Shown here: positions 18,548 through 26,906 of the stretch, one piece after another | Position numbering within the stretch: the stretch's first letter is position 1 | Layout: every line of letters begins with the position of its first letter | NCBI RefSeq assembly: GCF_016863095.1 | Contig: NZ_BOOF01000004.1 | Coordinates: 372,001 to 436,000 of the forward strand | Origin: Microbispora siamensis | GTDB taxonomy: Bacteria; Actinomycetota; Actinomycetes; Streptosporangiales; Streptosporangiaceae | Direction: 5' to 3' | Length of the DNA: 64,000 bases | Translations under genes and position numbers: made by a program | Notes under the pieces: generated by a model | Databases searched by the model: none | Told to the model about the DNA's origin: nothing | What the model saw: only the letters and a program-made list of their open reading frames with translations

Positions 18548-19531
18548 ATGAAGCGAACCATCCCCGCCCTGGCCGCGAGCGCGCTGGCGGTCTGCCTGCT
18601 GGCCGGCTGCGGCGGAACCTCGTCCGCCGACGACGCCGGAGGCGGGAGCGCCGCCGGCAAGAAGATCGTCATGCTGCTGAACGACCAGTTCGACCCCTAC
18701 TACCTCACCCTGGTCGCCGGAGCCGAGGCCGAGGCGAAGAAGCAGGGCTTCGACTTCAGCTGGCAGGCGCCGTCCACGCTCGACGTGGCCTCGCAGACCC
18801 AGCTCCTGCAGTCCGTCGCCGCCCGCAAGCCGGACGGGATCATCATGTCCGCCCTGGACGCCAAGGCGATGATCGCGCCGATGAAGCAGGTCATGGCGCA
18901 GGGCATCCCGATCATCACGGTGGACGCCGACGTCGCCGACCCGTCGGCCCGCCTCGCCACCGTCACCTCCGACGGCGAGGCCGCCGGCCGCCTGGCCGCC
19001 CAGACGATGGACAAGCTGCTGGGCGGCAAGGGCAAGGTCGCCTTCGAGGGTTACACCCCGGGCACCTCCAGCACCGACGCCCGCCTCAAGGGCTGGCAGG
19101 AGGGGCTGAAGCAGACCGGACTCGAGTACGTCGCCGAGCGCTACGACGCCACCGACCTCACCACCATCGCCGGAACCGTGAGCGCGGTGCTCAAGCGCTA
19201 CCCCGACCTCGCCGGCATCTTCACGAACTGGACGAACCCCACCCTCGGCGCCGCTCAGGCCGTACAGGCCGCGGGCAGGAGCGACAAGGTCAAGATCGTC
19301 GGCTTCGACGCCTCGCCCGACGAGGTGAGCCTGCTCAAGCGCGGCCTGGTCGCGGCGCTGATCATCCAGAAGCCCGGCGACATGGGCAGCAGGGCGGTCT
19401 CCGACCTCGCCGCCTACCTCAAGGACGGCACCAAGCCGCAGTCGGTCAGCCTCGACGCGGTCGTGGCCACCCAGGAGAACATCAACGACCCCGCCGTCAG
19501 CGCGTACTTCTACAAGGCAGGAAAGAAGTGA
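18548..19531 (+). CDS. Sugar-binding lipoprotein (periplasmic-binding 4 type)
   Basis: A 327-residue extracytoplasmic ligand-binding lipoprotein feeding the importer. The ATG at 18548, with GAAGGAA upstream, gives a lipoprotein signal peptide ending LLAGC (lipidated Cys near residue 20). An overlapping ATG at 18503 is in frame but would place 15 polar residues before the signal. The fold is RbsB-like: IVMLLNDQFDPYYLTLVAGA, KPDGIIMSALDAKAM and KIVGFDASPDEVSLLKRG. The ligand is inferred as a fructosamine from the neighbouring genes. Confidence 0.9.
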   Translation: MKRTIPALAASALAVCLLAGCGGTSSADDAGGGSAAGKKIVMLLNDQFDPYYLTLVAGAEAEAKKQGFDFSWQAPSTLDVASQTQLLQSVAARKPDGIIMSALDAKAMIAPMKQVMAQGIPIITVDADVADPSARLATVTSDGEAAGRLAAQTMDKLLGGKGKVAFEGYTPGTSSTDARLKGWQEGLKQTGLEYVAERYDATDLTTIAGTVSAVLKRYPDLAGIFTNWTNPTLGAAQAVQAAGRSDKVKIVGFDASPDEVSLLKRGLVAALIIQKPGDMGSRAVSDLAAYLKDGTKPQSVSLDAVVATQENINDPAVSAYFYKAGKK

Positions 19532-21582
19532 GCCAACGCCTCGGAATCGACGTCGGCGGGACCTTCACCGACGTCGTGGTCATCGGGGACGACGGACGCG
19601 TCCTCGTCGAGAAGGTCCCCAGCACCCCGGAGAACCAGGCGGGCGGCGTGCTCGACGGCGTCCGCGCCGCGCGCGGCACCCGCGGCGTCGACACCGGCGC
19701 GCTGCGGATGTTCGCGCACGGGTCCACCGTCGCCACCAACGCCCTCCTGGAGTTCAAGCTCCCGCCCACCGCGCTGATCGTGACCCGCGGCTTCCGGGAC
19801 GTCCTGGAGATCGGCACGCAGCTTCGGCCCGCGCTGTTCGACCTCGGGGTCGTCAAGCCGGAACCGGTGATCCCGCGCGACATGGTCTTCGAGATCGACG
19901 AGCGGCTCGACCGGCTGGGCGGGGTCGTCACCCCGCTCACCGACGAGGAGATCGACCGCGTCGTGGCCCAGGTCGCGGCGAGCGGCGCCGAGGCGTGCGC
20001 GGTCACGCTGCTGTTCTCCTTCCGCAACCCCGCCCACGAGCGCCGGGTGGCCGAGCGGCTGGCCGCCGCGCTGCCCGGCCTGCACGTGGCCGTCTCCTCC
20101 GAGGTCGCGCCCGAGATCAAGGAATATCCCCGGGCGTCGACCACCGCGATCAGCGCGGCGCTGCAGCCGCTGGTGGCGCGCTACCTGTCGGCGGTCGAGG
20201 CCGGGCTGGACAGCGAGAAGGTCACCTGCCCGTTCTTCGTGATGCAGTCCTCCGGCGGCGTGATGTCGGCCGCCGAGGCGTCGGCCGCCGCGCACAAGAT
20301 GGTGCTGTCCGGCCCCGCGGCGGGGGTGCTCGCCGCCGCCCGGGTGGCGGAGAACCCGGCGTACGCCAACCAGATCACCTTCGACATGGGCGGCACGTCC
20401 ACCGACATCTGCCTGATCCACGAGGGCCGGCCGCGCCTGGACCGGTCGTCGCAGTTCGAGGGGCGGCCCCTGCAGGTCGCGCAGTTCGACATCCACACCA
20501 TCGGGTCCGGCGGCGGGTCGCTGGCCCGGGTGGACGCGGCCGGGCTGCTGCGGGTGGGACCGGAGAGCGCGGGCGCCGTCCCCGGGCCCGCCTGCTACGG
20601 GCGCGGCGGCACCCGGCCCACGACGACCGACGCCCAGGTGGTGCTCGGCCGGGTGGACCCCGCGCGGTTCCTCGGCGGGGAGATGACCCTCGACGTGGAG
20701 GCCGCCAGGCAGGCGGTGCTGACGCACGTCGCGGAGCCGCTCGGGATCGGCCTGGAGGAGGCCGCGCTGGGCATCCTCGACGTCGCCGACGCCATCATGG
20801 CCAGGGGCGTGCGGGTGGTCAGCGTCAACCGCGGCTACGACCCGCGCGACTTCGTGCTGCTGCCCTTCGGCGGGGCCGGTCCCATGCACGCGCTGTCGGT
20901 CGCCGAGATGGTCGACATCAGGACCGTCCTGGTGCCGCGCCACCCCGGCACGTTCTCGGCGCTGGGCCTGGCCACCAGTGACCTGAAGTACGACTTCTCG
21001 CTCACCGTGGACGCGCCGGTGGACACGCTGAGCCCGGAGGAGATCGAGGGGCTGTTCACCGGCCTGCTCGACCGGGCCCGCGACCGGCTCTCCCGGGTCG
21101 AGTCGCTCACCACGGGACAGACCGAGAACCGGCTGGCCCGCTTCCGCTACGCCTGGCAGGACAACGACGTGGAGGTGCTGCTGCGGCCCGGGGCCGTGGA
21201 CGCGCAGAGCCTGGCCGAGGCGCTCGACCGCTTCCACGCCCAGCACGAGTTCGAGTTCGGGCACAGCGACAAGGAGGCCCGTGTCGAACTCGTCGCCGTC
21301 GGCGTCGAGGTGTACGGCGTTCTGCCGCGCACGGCCGCCGCTTCTTCGGAGGAGGCGTCCTCCACCCCCGCCCCGGCCTCCGTACGGCGGGTCTGCTTCC
21401 GCGGGGCCGGATGGGTCGACACCGACGTGTACGAGCGGGCGGACCTGAGGCCAGGGGCGGCGTTCAGCGGCCCGGCGATCATCGAGGAGCGCGAGGCGAC
21501 CACGGTCGTGCCGCCCGGCGCGCGGGCGCGCGTGGACGGCGACGGCAACCTCGTCCTGACTGTGAAGGGAACCTCGGCATGA
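19528..21582 (+). CDS. hyuA: Hydantoinase/oxoprolinase subunit A (HyuA)
   Basis: The 684-residue ATP-binding subunit of the hydantoinase A / 5-oxoprolinase family. It phosphorylates and opens cyclic amides (5-oxoproline, hydantoins) or activates ketones in related carboxylases. The ASKHA phosphate-binding start GIDVGGTFTDVVVIGDDG is intact. The middle domain has MGGTSTDICLI and GGGSLARVD, and FGGAGPMHALSVAEM lies near residue 450. The GTG start overlaps the lipoprotein stop. Its presence inside a fructosamine operon suggests the imported compound carries a lactam. Confidence 0.92.
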   Translation: MSQRLGIDVGGTFTDVVVIGDDGRVLVEKVPSTPENQAGGVLDGVRAARGTRGVDTGALRMFAHGSTVATNALLEFKLPPTALIVTRGFRDVLEIGTQLRPALFDLGVVKPEPVIPRDMVFEIDERLDRLGGVVTPLTDEEIDRVVAQVAASGAEACAVTLLFSFRNPAHERRVAERLAAALPGLHVAVSSEVAPEIKEYPRASTTAISAALQPLVARYLSAVEAGLDSEKVTCPFFVMQSSGGVMSAAEASAAAHKMVLSGPAAGVLAAARVAENPAYANQITFDMGGTSTDICLIHEGRPRLDRSSQFEGRPLQVAQFDIHTIGSGGGSLARVDAAGLLRVGPESAGAVPGPACYGRGGTRPTTTDAQVVLGRVDPARFLGGEMTLDVEAARQAVLTHVAEPLGIGLEEAALGILDVADAIMARGVRVVSVNRGYDPRDFVLLPFGGAGPMHALSVAEMVDIRTVLVPRHPGTFSALGLATSDLKYDFSLTVDAPVDTLSPEEIEGLFTGLLDRARDRLSRVESLTTGQTENRLARFRYAWQDNDVEVLLRPGAVDAQSLAEALDRFHAQHEFEFGHSDKEARVELVAVGVEVYGVLPRTAAASSEEASSTPAPASVRRVCFRGAGWVDTDVYERADLRPGAAFSGPAIIEEREATTVVPPGARARVDGDGNLVLTVKGTSA

Positions 21583-23279
21583 ACACCGGCATGAGACGAA
21601 CCGACCCGATCACCACGGAGGTCATCCGGCACGCCCTGGAGACCATCGCGGAGGAGATGGGCACCGCGCTGCGCCGCACCGCGCTCAGCGTCGTGGTGAA
21701 GGACATGCGCGACTACAGTTGCGCGGTCTTCGACCGGTCGGGCCGGCTGCTCGCCGCCGCGCTGGACATCCCGACGCTGCTCGCCTCGATGTCCCCCGCG
21801 CTGCGGGCCTGCCTCGACAAGTGGGGCGAAGACATCCACCCCGGCGACGTCTTCCTCAGCAACCATCCCTACCTGGGGGCCTGCCAGACCAACGACCTCA
21901 ACCTGTTCGTCCCGGTCTTCGACGGCGACGAGCGGCTCATCGGCTTCACCGGCGCCATCGCGCACCACGCCGACTGGGGCGGGGTCGTGCCCGGCACGGC
22001 GGCGGCCACCAGCCGCAGCGCGTTCTACGAGGGCGTCATGCTGCCGGCGGTGAAGCTGGAGGTGCGCGGCGTCCCCGAGCCGAACGTCCGCGACATCATC
22101 ACGGCCAACACCCGCCACCCGAAGCAGAACCACGGCGACCTGCGCGCCCAGGTCGCCGCCGCCCGCTCGGGCGCCCGCCGCTTCGCCCGCCTGGCCGAGC
22201 GGTACGGCACCGACACGCTGGTCACGGCGATCGACGATCTGATCGGTTACACGGCCGAGCGAACCCGGGCCGAGCTGGCGGCCCTGCCCGACGGGACGTA
22301 CCGGGCCGAGGGGTGGCTGGACGACGACGGCATCAACCCCGGCGCGTCCGTCCGCCTCGCCGTCACGGTCACCATCGAGGGCGACGGCGCGCACGTCGAC
22401 TTCTCCGGCTGCGATCCGCAGATGCCCGGCGGCATGAACATCCCCACGTCCACGACGCGGTCGGTCGTGCACTACGCGATCAAGTGCCTGCTGCCCGACG
22501 ACGTGCCGTTCAACGAGGGGTCGATGGAGCCGGTGACCATCCACGCCCCGGAGGGCTCGGCGGTCAACCCGATCTTCCCCGCCGCGGTCGGCGACCGGCA
22601 CCTGGCGTCCCAGCGGCTGGCGTCCGTCATGACCCGGGCGCTGGCCCCGGCGGCCCCGCACCGGGCGTCGGCGGAGTGGTTCGTCGGCTGGCCGGTGCTG
22701 ATCTGCGAGTCGGCCTCGCCGAAGACCGGGGACGGCGTCGTGCTGCTCGCCAACGTCGCGGGTGGCGCGGGCGCCACCGCCTCGCACGACGGCGCGGACG
22801 CGGTCGACGTCCACATGGCCAACTGCGCGATCATCCCGGCGGAGGTGATCGAGTCGAGCTACCTCCTGCGCGTCGAGCGCTACGAGCTGAGGCCCGACAG
22901 TGGCGGCGCGGGGCGCACACGGGGCGGCCTGGGCATCCGCGCGGACTACCGGAACATCTCCGACGGGCCCATGCAGTTCCTCTCCGAGGCCGAGCAGAGC
23001 GACCCCGGTCACGTTCCGCAGGGGCTCGACGGCGGCCTGCCCGGCACCGCCGCCTCGATCGTCCTCATCCGCGAGGACGGCGAGGAGACCCCGCTCCCGG
23101 CGAAGGGGCAGCACGTCGCCGCACCGGGCGAGGTGGTGAGCCTGCGGGCCGGCGGCGGTGCCGGATTCGGCGACCCGGCGCTGCGCCCGAGGGAGGCCGT
23201 GGAGGCCGACCTGCGCAGCGGGCGGATCACCGCCCGCGCCGCGCGGGATCACTACAATCTCGCTGCGGCGGATCGCTGA
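21579..23279 (+). CDS. hyuB: Hydantoinase/oxoprolinase subunit B (HyuB)
   Basis: The 566-residue partner of HyuA. The family start DPITTEVIRHALETIAEEMG, SNHPYLGACQTNDLNLF, IAHHADWGG and the C-terminal GGAGRTRGGLGIRADY are all present. The two together make the ATP-dependent amidohydrolase. It is coupled to hyuA by a four-base overlap. The metal-ligand histidines (NHPY, HHADWGG) are conserved. It is the last catabolic gene before the operon's regulator. Confidence 0.92.
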   Translation: MNTGMRRTDPITTEVIRHALETIAEEMGTALRRTALSVVVKDMRDYSCAVFDRSGRLLAAALDIPTLLASMSPALRACLDKWGEDIHPGDVFLSNHPYLGACQTNDLNLFVPVFDGDERLIGFTGAIAHHADWGGVVPGTAAATSRSAFYEGVMLPAVKLEVRGVPEPNVRDIITANTRHPKQNHGDLRAQVAAARSGARRFARLAERYGTDTLVTAIDDLIGYTAERTRAELAALPDGTYRAEGWLDDDGINPGASVRLAVTVTIEGDGAHVDFSGCDPQMPGGMNIPTSTTRSVVHYAIKCLLPDDVPFNEGSMEPVTIHAPEGSAVNPIFPAAVGDRHLASQRLASVMTRALAPAAPHRASAEWFVGWPVLICESASPKTGDGVVLLANVAGGAGATASHDGADAVDVHMANCAIIPAEVIESSYLLRVERYELRPDSGGAGRTRGGLGIRADYRNISDGPMQFLSEAEQSDPGHVPQGLDGGLPGTAASIVLIREDGEETPLPAKGQHVAAPGEVVSLRAGGGAGFGDPALRPREAVEADLRSGRITARAARDHYNLAAADR

Positions 23280-23373
23280 TGGGCGAGCCGCCGGCGCTTC
23301 CCGGGCGCGCCCGCGAACGCGATGACGGCCGGGATCCCGCCGGCGGCGACCGATACCGGGAAGAGGAGGATCC

Positions 23374-24471
23374 GTGACCGCATCCAGCAGGCCGCGGCGG
23401 GCGACGCTCCCGGACGTGGCGGCGCTGGCCGGTGTCTCCACGGCCGCCGCGGGGCGCGCGCTGGGAGGTTACGGAAGCGTCAGCGAGGACGTCCGGCGGC
23501 GGGTGACGGAGGCGGCGCGGCAGCTCAACTACCGCGCCAACCGCCTCGCCGCCAGCGTCCGCACCGGCAGGACCGACACCATCGGGGTCGTGTGCGCGGA
23601 CATCGAGAGTCCCTTCTTCGCCCGCGCGCTGCGGGGGATCTCCGACGTCGCGCACGAGAACGGCTTCAGCACCCTCGTCACCAACAGTGACGAGGACCTC
23701 GCCAGCGAGCGTGAGGCGGTGCAGTTGCTCCTGCACAAGCAGGTGGACGGCATCATCTGCGCGCCCGCCGACGTCAAGCAGGTCGAGCATCTGGCACAGG
23801 CGCAGAGCGGCGGCACGCCCGTCGTCCTGTTCGACCGCGTGAGCGACCGGTTGGAGGCCGACGCCGTCATCGTGGACGGCATGAAGGCCGCCTACCAGGC
23901 CGTACGGCGGCTGCTCGACCTCGGCCACCGGCGCATCGCGATCGTGACGGAGCTGCGCCAGCCCCGGGAGCAGGACTGGGCGAGGTTCCTCACCCCGGAG
24001 GCCGAGGTGTCGCTGGGCGAGCTCAGCCCGAGCGAGGCCCGGCTGCTCGGCTATCTGCGGGCCCACTGGGACGCCGGGGTGCCGGTGCGCCGCGAGCTGG
24101 TCCGGCGCACCGGCACCTACGCCGCCGAGGCCGCCTACCAGCAGACCAAGCGCGTTCTCGCGCTGAAGAACCCGCCGACGGCGATCTTCACGGTGGACAA
24201 CCTGATGACGGTCGGCGCCTACCGCGCGATCCGCGACCTCGGCGTCGTGGTGCCCGACCGGCTCTCGGTGGTGGCGTTCGACGACCTGGACTGGACCGTG
24301 CTGGTCTCCCCGGCCCTGAGCGTCATCGCGCAGCCGGTCTACGAGATGGGCGCGGAAGCGGCCCGGCGCCTGATCCGGCGCCTGCGCGACCCGGAGCCCG
24401 CGCCGCCCGCCACCCTGTTCATGGACGTCACGCTGGTCGAACGGGAGTCCGTCGCCCCGATCTCGTCATGA
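23374..24471 (+). CDS. LacI-family repressor of the fructosamine operon
   Basis: A 365-residue LacI/GalR regulator. The DNA-binding helix region is LPDVAALAGVSTAAAGRALG with hinge helix RANRLAASVRTG, followed by the periplasmic-binding-protein-like sensor (TIGVVCADIESPFFARALRG, SVVAFDDLDWTVL). GTG start with AGGAGG just upstream, 94 bases after hyuB and same strand. The AGAACGTTCT sites in front of the operon fit this family. It converges with a glycoside hydrolase gene with zero spacing. Confidence 0.9.
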   Translation: MTASSRPRRATLPDVAALAGVSTAAAGRALGGYGSVSEDVRRRVTEAARQLNYRANRLAASVRTGRTDTIGVVCADIESPFFARALRGISDVAHENGFSTLVTNSDEDLASEREAVQLLLHKQVDGIICAPADVKQVEHLAQAQSGGTPVVLFDRVSDRLEADAVIVDGMKAAYQAVRRLLDLGHRRIAIVTELRQPREQDWARFLTPEAEVSLGELSPSEARLLGYLRAHWDAGVPVRRELVRRTGTYAAEAAYQQTKRVLALKNPPTAIFTVDNLMTVGAYRAIRDLGVVVPDRLSVVAFDDLDWTVLVSPALSVIAQPVYEMGAEAARRLIRRLRDPEPAPPATLFMDVTLVERESVAPISS

Positions 24472-25953
24472 TCAGGTTCCGCTGACGAACACCGGCGTGT
24501 CGGAGACGGCCGTGCGCAGCCGCCGGTCGCGGATCTCGACGGCGTGCGGCTCGCCGAACGCGTCCACGGCGGTCGCGGCGGAAGCGGGCCAGGGCCAGGA
24601 GACGGCGACGGGCGGCCGCTCCTCCCCGTCGGCCGTGTCGTCAACCGTGTCGTCGGCCGTGTCGCGCCGGTTCCACAGCACCAGTAGCGGCCCCCGTCCG
24701 GCACGCTCGACCTCGAACGCGTACAGGCCGGGCGGGTCGCCGGGCCGCACCCGGGTCACCCGGCGGGCCCCCGCGAGCTGCGCGGCGAGCAGGGCGAAGG
24801 TGTCCGCCGCCGGATGCCGGACCGCGAGTTCGCCGTCCCGGTAGCCGAGCATGGCGAGCTTGCCGAACATCAGGTGCATGATCTGCAGGGGATCGGCCGG
24901 TCCGGGGACCTCGGGCGCGAGGTTCCAGTAGAGGGTGCGGCGGACCCCGGCGGCGAGCGCCTCCAGGGTGCACGCGACGAGCTGGCGGCAGTTGATCCGG
25001 TGCCGTCTGGCCTCCAGCTCGGGCGGGCACCCCTCCATGAACATCACCAGCCGGGGCGGCAGCTGCGGCATCCGCGCGTACAACGCGGCCATGGCCCGTC
25101 GCTCGGGGGTGTCCTGCCGCGCCCTGGCGGCCAGTTCTTGGGTGCTCTGCACCTGTGCGGCCCCGGCGAAGGCCTCGGCGAACACCTCGTACATGACGGC
25201 CTGGGCGTCGGGGAACTCGAACGGCACGGGCGCGCCGTACTCGCCCACCACCACCGGCCTCAGACAGCCGTGCGCCCGCATCAGCTCCCGCACGGCCTCG
25301 ATGTGGGCGGGGACCGCGGCGGCGTCGCCGTACAGGTGCACGTCGAACAGGTCGAAGGCGTCACGGCCGCCGGACACCACCTGCTCGAAGAAGCGCCACG
25401 GCTCGCTTCCCGCCTCGCCGGAGAGTACGTCGTAGCCGCACCCGCCGAGCACCACGGCGGCCGCGGGGTCGGCCTCCTTGACCGCGGCGTACATGACCTT
25501 GAGCTGCGCGACGTACTCGTCGGCGGTCCCGGCCCACAGCAGGTCGGTGTTGCTCGGCTCGTTGTCGCACTGCCAGTAGCGCACCCGGCCGGCGCAGCGG
25601 CGCACCACCCGGCGTACGAACTCCGCGTAGGCGTTCAGGTCGTTCGCGGGGGAGGGCGGCAGGAAGTCGGTCGGCGTCCTGGTCGCCCACGGGGAGCTGG
25701 AGCACAGCGTGATCCACACCTCCTCGTCGCCGTCGAGCTGGCCGAGCAGCGCGTCGACCACCTCCCAGAGGTAGCGGCCCGGCTCGGGCTCGACCTGGCT
25801 CCAGTACACGTACGCCCGCACGATCCCGGCGCCCAGCGATCGGGCCTGGGGGACGAACGTGCCGGGCGGGCCGAACAGGCCGTAGCTGACGCCCCTCACG
25901 ACGCCCAGCCGGATCCCCGGCGGTTCGTACGCGTCGGTCGCCGCCTGCGTCAT
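24472..25953 (-). CDS. Cytosolic clan GH-A glycoside hydrolase
   Basis: A 493-residue TIM-barrel glycoside hydrolase with no signal peptide. The acid/base glutamate is in RYWQCDNEPSNTD (near residue 130) and the nucleophile in VVVGEYGAPVPFEF (near residue 238), the clan GH-A arrangement of GH5/GH39/GH42-like enzymes. A C-terminal beta-rich domain carries LYAFEVERAGRGPLLVLWNR. The intracellular location suggests it acts on imported oligosaccharides or glycosides. It diverges from a TetR gene with an operator in the 64-base gap. The exact GH family is not assignable by eye. Confidence 0.8.
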   Translation of the reverse strand: MTQAATDAYEPPGIRLGVVRGVSYGLFGPPGTFVPQARSLGAGIVRAYVYWSQVEPEPGRYLWEVVDALLGQLDGDEEVWITLCSSSPWATRTPTDFLPPSPANDLNAYAEFVRRVVRRCAGRVRYWQCDNEPSNTDLLWAGTADEYVAQLKVMYAAVKEADPAAAVVLGGCGYDVLSGEAGSEPWRFFEQVVSGGRDAFDLFDVHLYGDAAAVPAHIEAVRELMRAHGCLRPVVVGEYGAPVPFEFPDAQAVMYEVFAEAFAGAAQVQSTQELAARARQDTPERRAMAALYARMPQLPPRLVMFMEGCPPELEARRHRINCRQLVACTLEALAAGVRRTLYWNLAPEVPGPADPLQIMHLMFGKLAMLGYRDGELAVRHPAADTFALLAAQLAGARRVTRVRPGDPPGLYAFEVERAGRGPLLVLWNRRDTADDTVDDTADGEERPPVAVSWPWPASAATAVDAFGEPHAVEIRDRRLRTAVSDTPVFVSGT

Positions 25954-25993
25954 CAGTACCTCCGGTCCTGGGGAAGTTTATGTCGTACACGAA

Positions 25994-26012
25994 GAGTTTA
26001 TTGCGTAAACTC
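25994..26012. promoter_or_regulatory. TetR operator GAGTTTA-n5-TAAACTC
   Basis: Perfect 7-bp arms around a five-base centre, five bases before the TetR start codon and inside the 64-base divergent gap with the glycoside hydrolase. A related half-site (GTTTATG) lies 20 bases away. It is placed to control both genes. Confidence 0.7.
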
Positions 26013-26017
26013 GGAAC

Positions 26018-26731
26018 GTGGGTGAGGGAGAGACGACCGCGTTCCCGCTGATCTGGACTCAGCCGCCGCCGCGCAGGCGCGGGCTGGACCGGGAGAAGAT
26101 CGTGGCGGCGGCGATCCGCGTCGCCGACGAGGCCGGGCTGGACGGCCTGACGATGAAGGCGGTCGCCGCCGGCCTCGGGCCGTACTCGCCGATGGCGCTC
26201 TATCGCCACGTGCACAGCAAGGAGGGCCTGTTCGACCTCATGCTCGACGCGGCCACCGCCGAGATCCCGCTGCCCGGGGAGCCTGGCGGGGACTGGCGTG
26301 ACGACCTGCGCACGCTCGCCCTGGAGACCCGGCGGATGACGGCCCGGCACCCCTGGTTCGCTGTGCTGGTCCACGCCCGCCCTCCGGCCGGTCCGCACAT
26401 GATGCGCAGGCTGGAGTTCATGCTCACCGTCCTCGTACGGCAGGGGGCGACCGTCGGCGAGGCCATGACCTACGCGGCGCTGATCGACAGGCACGTCTTC
26501 GGCAGCGCCCTGCAGGAGAGCGAGGAGGCCCGCCAGGAGCGGCGCCACGGCCTGGACGACGACGCCCGGCTGTACGCCGCCATCGCGGCGCTCCGCGAAC
26601 TGGCCGCCGCCGACGGCCGCCTGCCTCACCTCACGGAATGGCTCACCCACCCGGCCGGTCCCACACCGGAGGAACGCTTCGCGATCGGGCTCGACTTCGT
26701 CCTCGACGGCATCGCGGGCCGGCTGCCCTGA
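26018..26731 (+). CDS. TetR/AcrR-family regulator
   Basis: A 237-residue repressor with helix-turn-helix LTMKAVAAGLGPYSPMALYRHV (about residues 48-70) and a TetR C-terminal helical domain. The N-terminus carries an IWTQPPPRRRGLDREKIV leader common in actinobacterial members. It starts at GTG beside a perfect operator, so it is probably leader-poor and autoregulated. The divergent glycoside hydrolase is the likely target. Confidence 0.88.
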   Translation: MGEGETTAFPLIWTQPPPRRRGLDREKIVAAAIRVADEAGLDGLTMKAVAAGLGPYSPMALYRHVHSKEGLFDLMLDAATAEIPLPGEPGGDWRDDLRTLALETRRMTARHPWFAVLVHARPPAGPHMMRRLEFMLTVLVRQGATVGEAMTYAALIDRHVFGSALQESEEARQERRHGLDDDARLYAAIAALRELAAADGRLPHLTEWLTHPAGPTPEERFAIGLDFVLDGIAGRLP

Positions 26732-26764
26732 CCGCGCGGCGTCCCGGCGCTTCGCGCAAGATCA

Positions 26765-26865
26765 CGAAAACCTTTTCGCGATGTTCGGTCCACCTCTGAA
26801 CTGGACTTACGTCATGACCGTTGACAGCGACTGAGGTTTCTTTTACGTTACCGAAAACCTTTTAG
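26765..26865 (+). promoter_or_regulatory. Promoter and twin LacI-type sites of secreted GH
   Basis: TTGACA (26821-26826), a 17-base spacer and TACGTT (26844-26849) make a strong sigma-70-like promoter. CGAAAACCTTTTCG at 26765-26778 lies upstream and CGAAAACCTTTTAG at 26852-26865 covers the start site, 87 bases apart. The arrangement fits repression by looping by a LacI-type sugar regulator encoded elsewhere. Confidence 0.65.
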
Positions 26866-26906
26866 TTCGTTTCGTGCGTCGCGGGGGGATGCCGGAAGGA
26901 GAGGTC

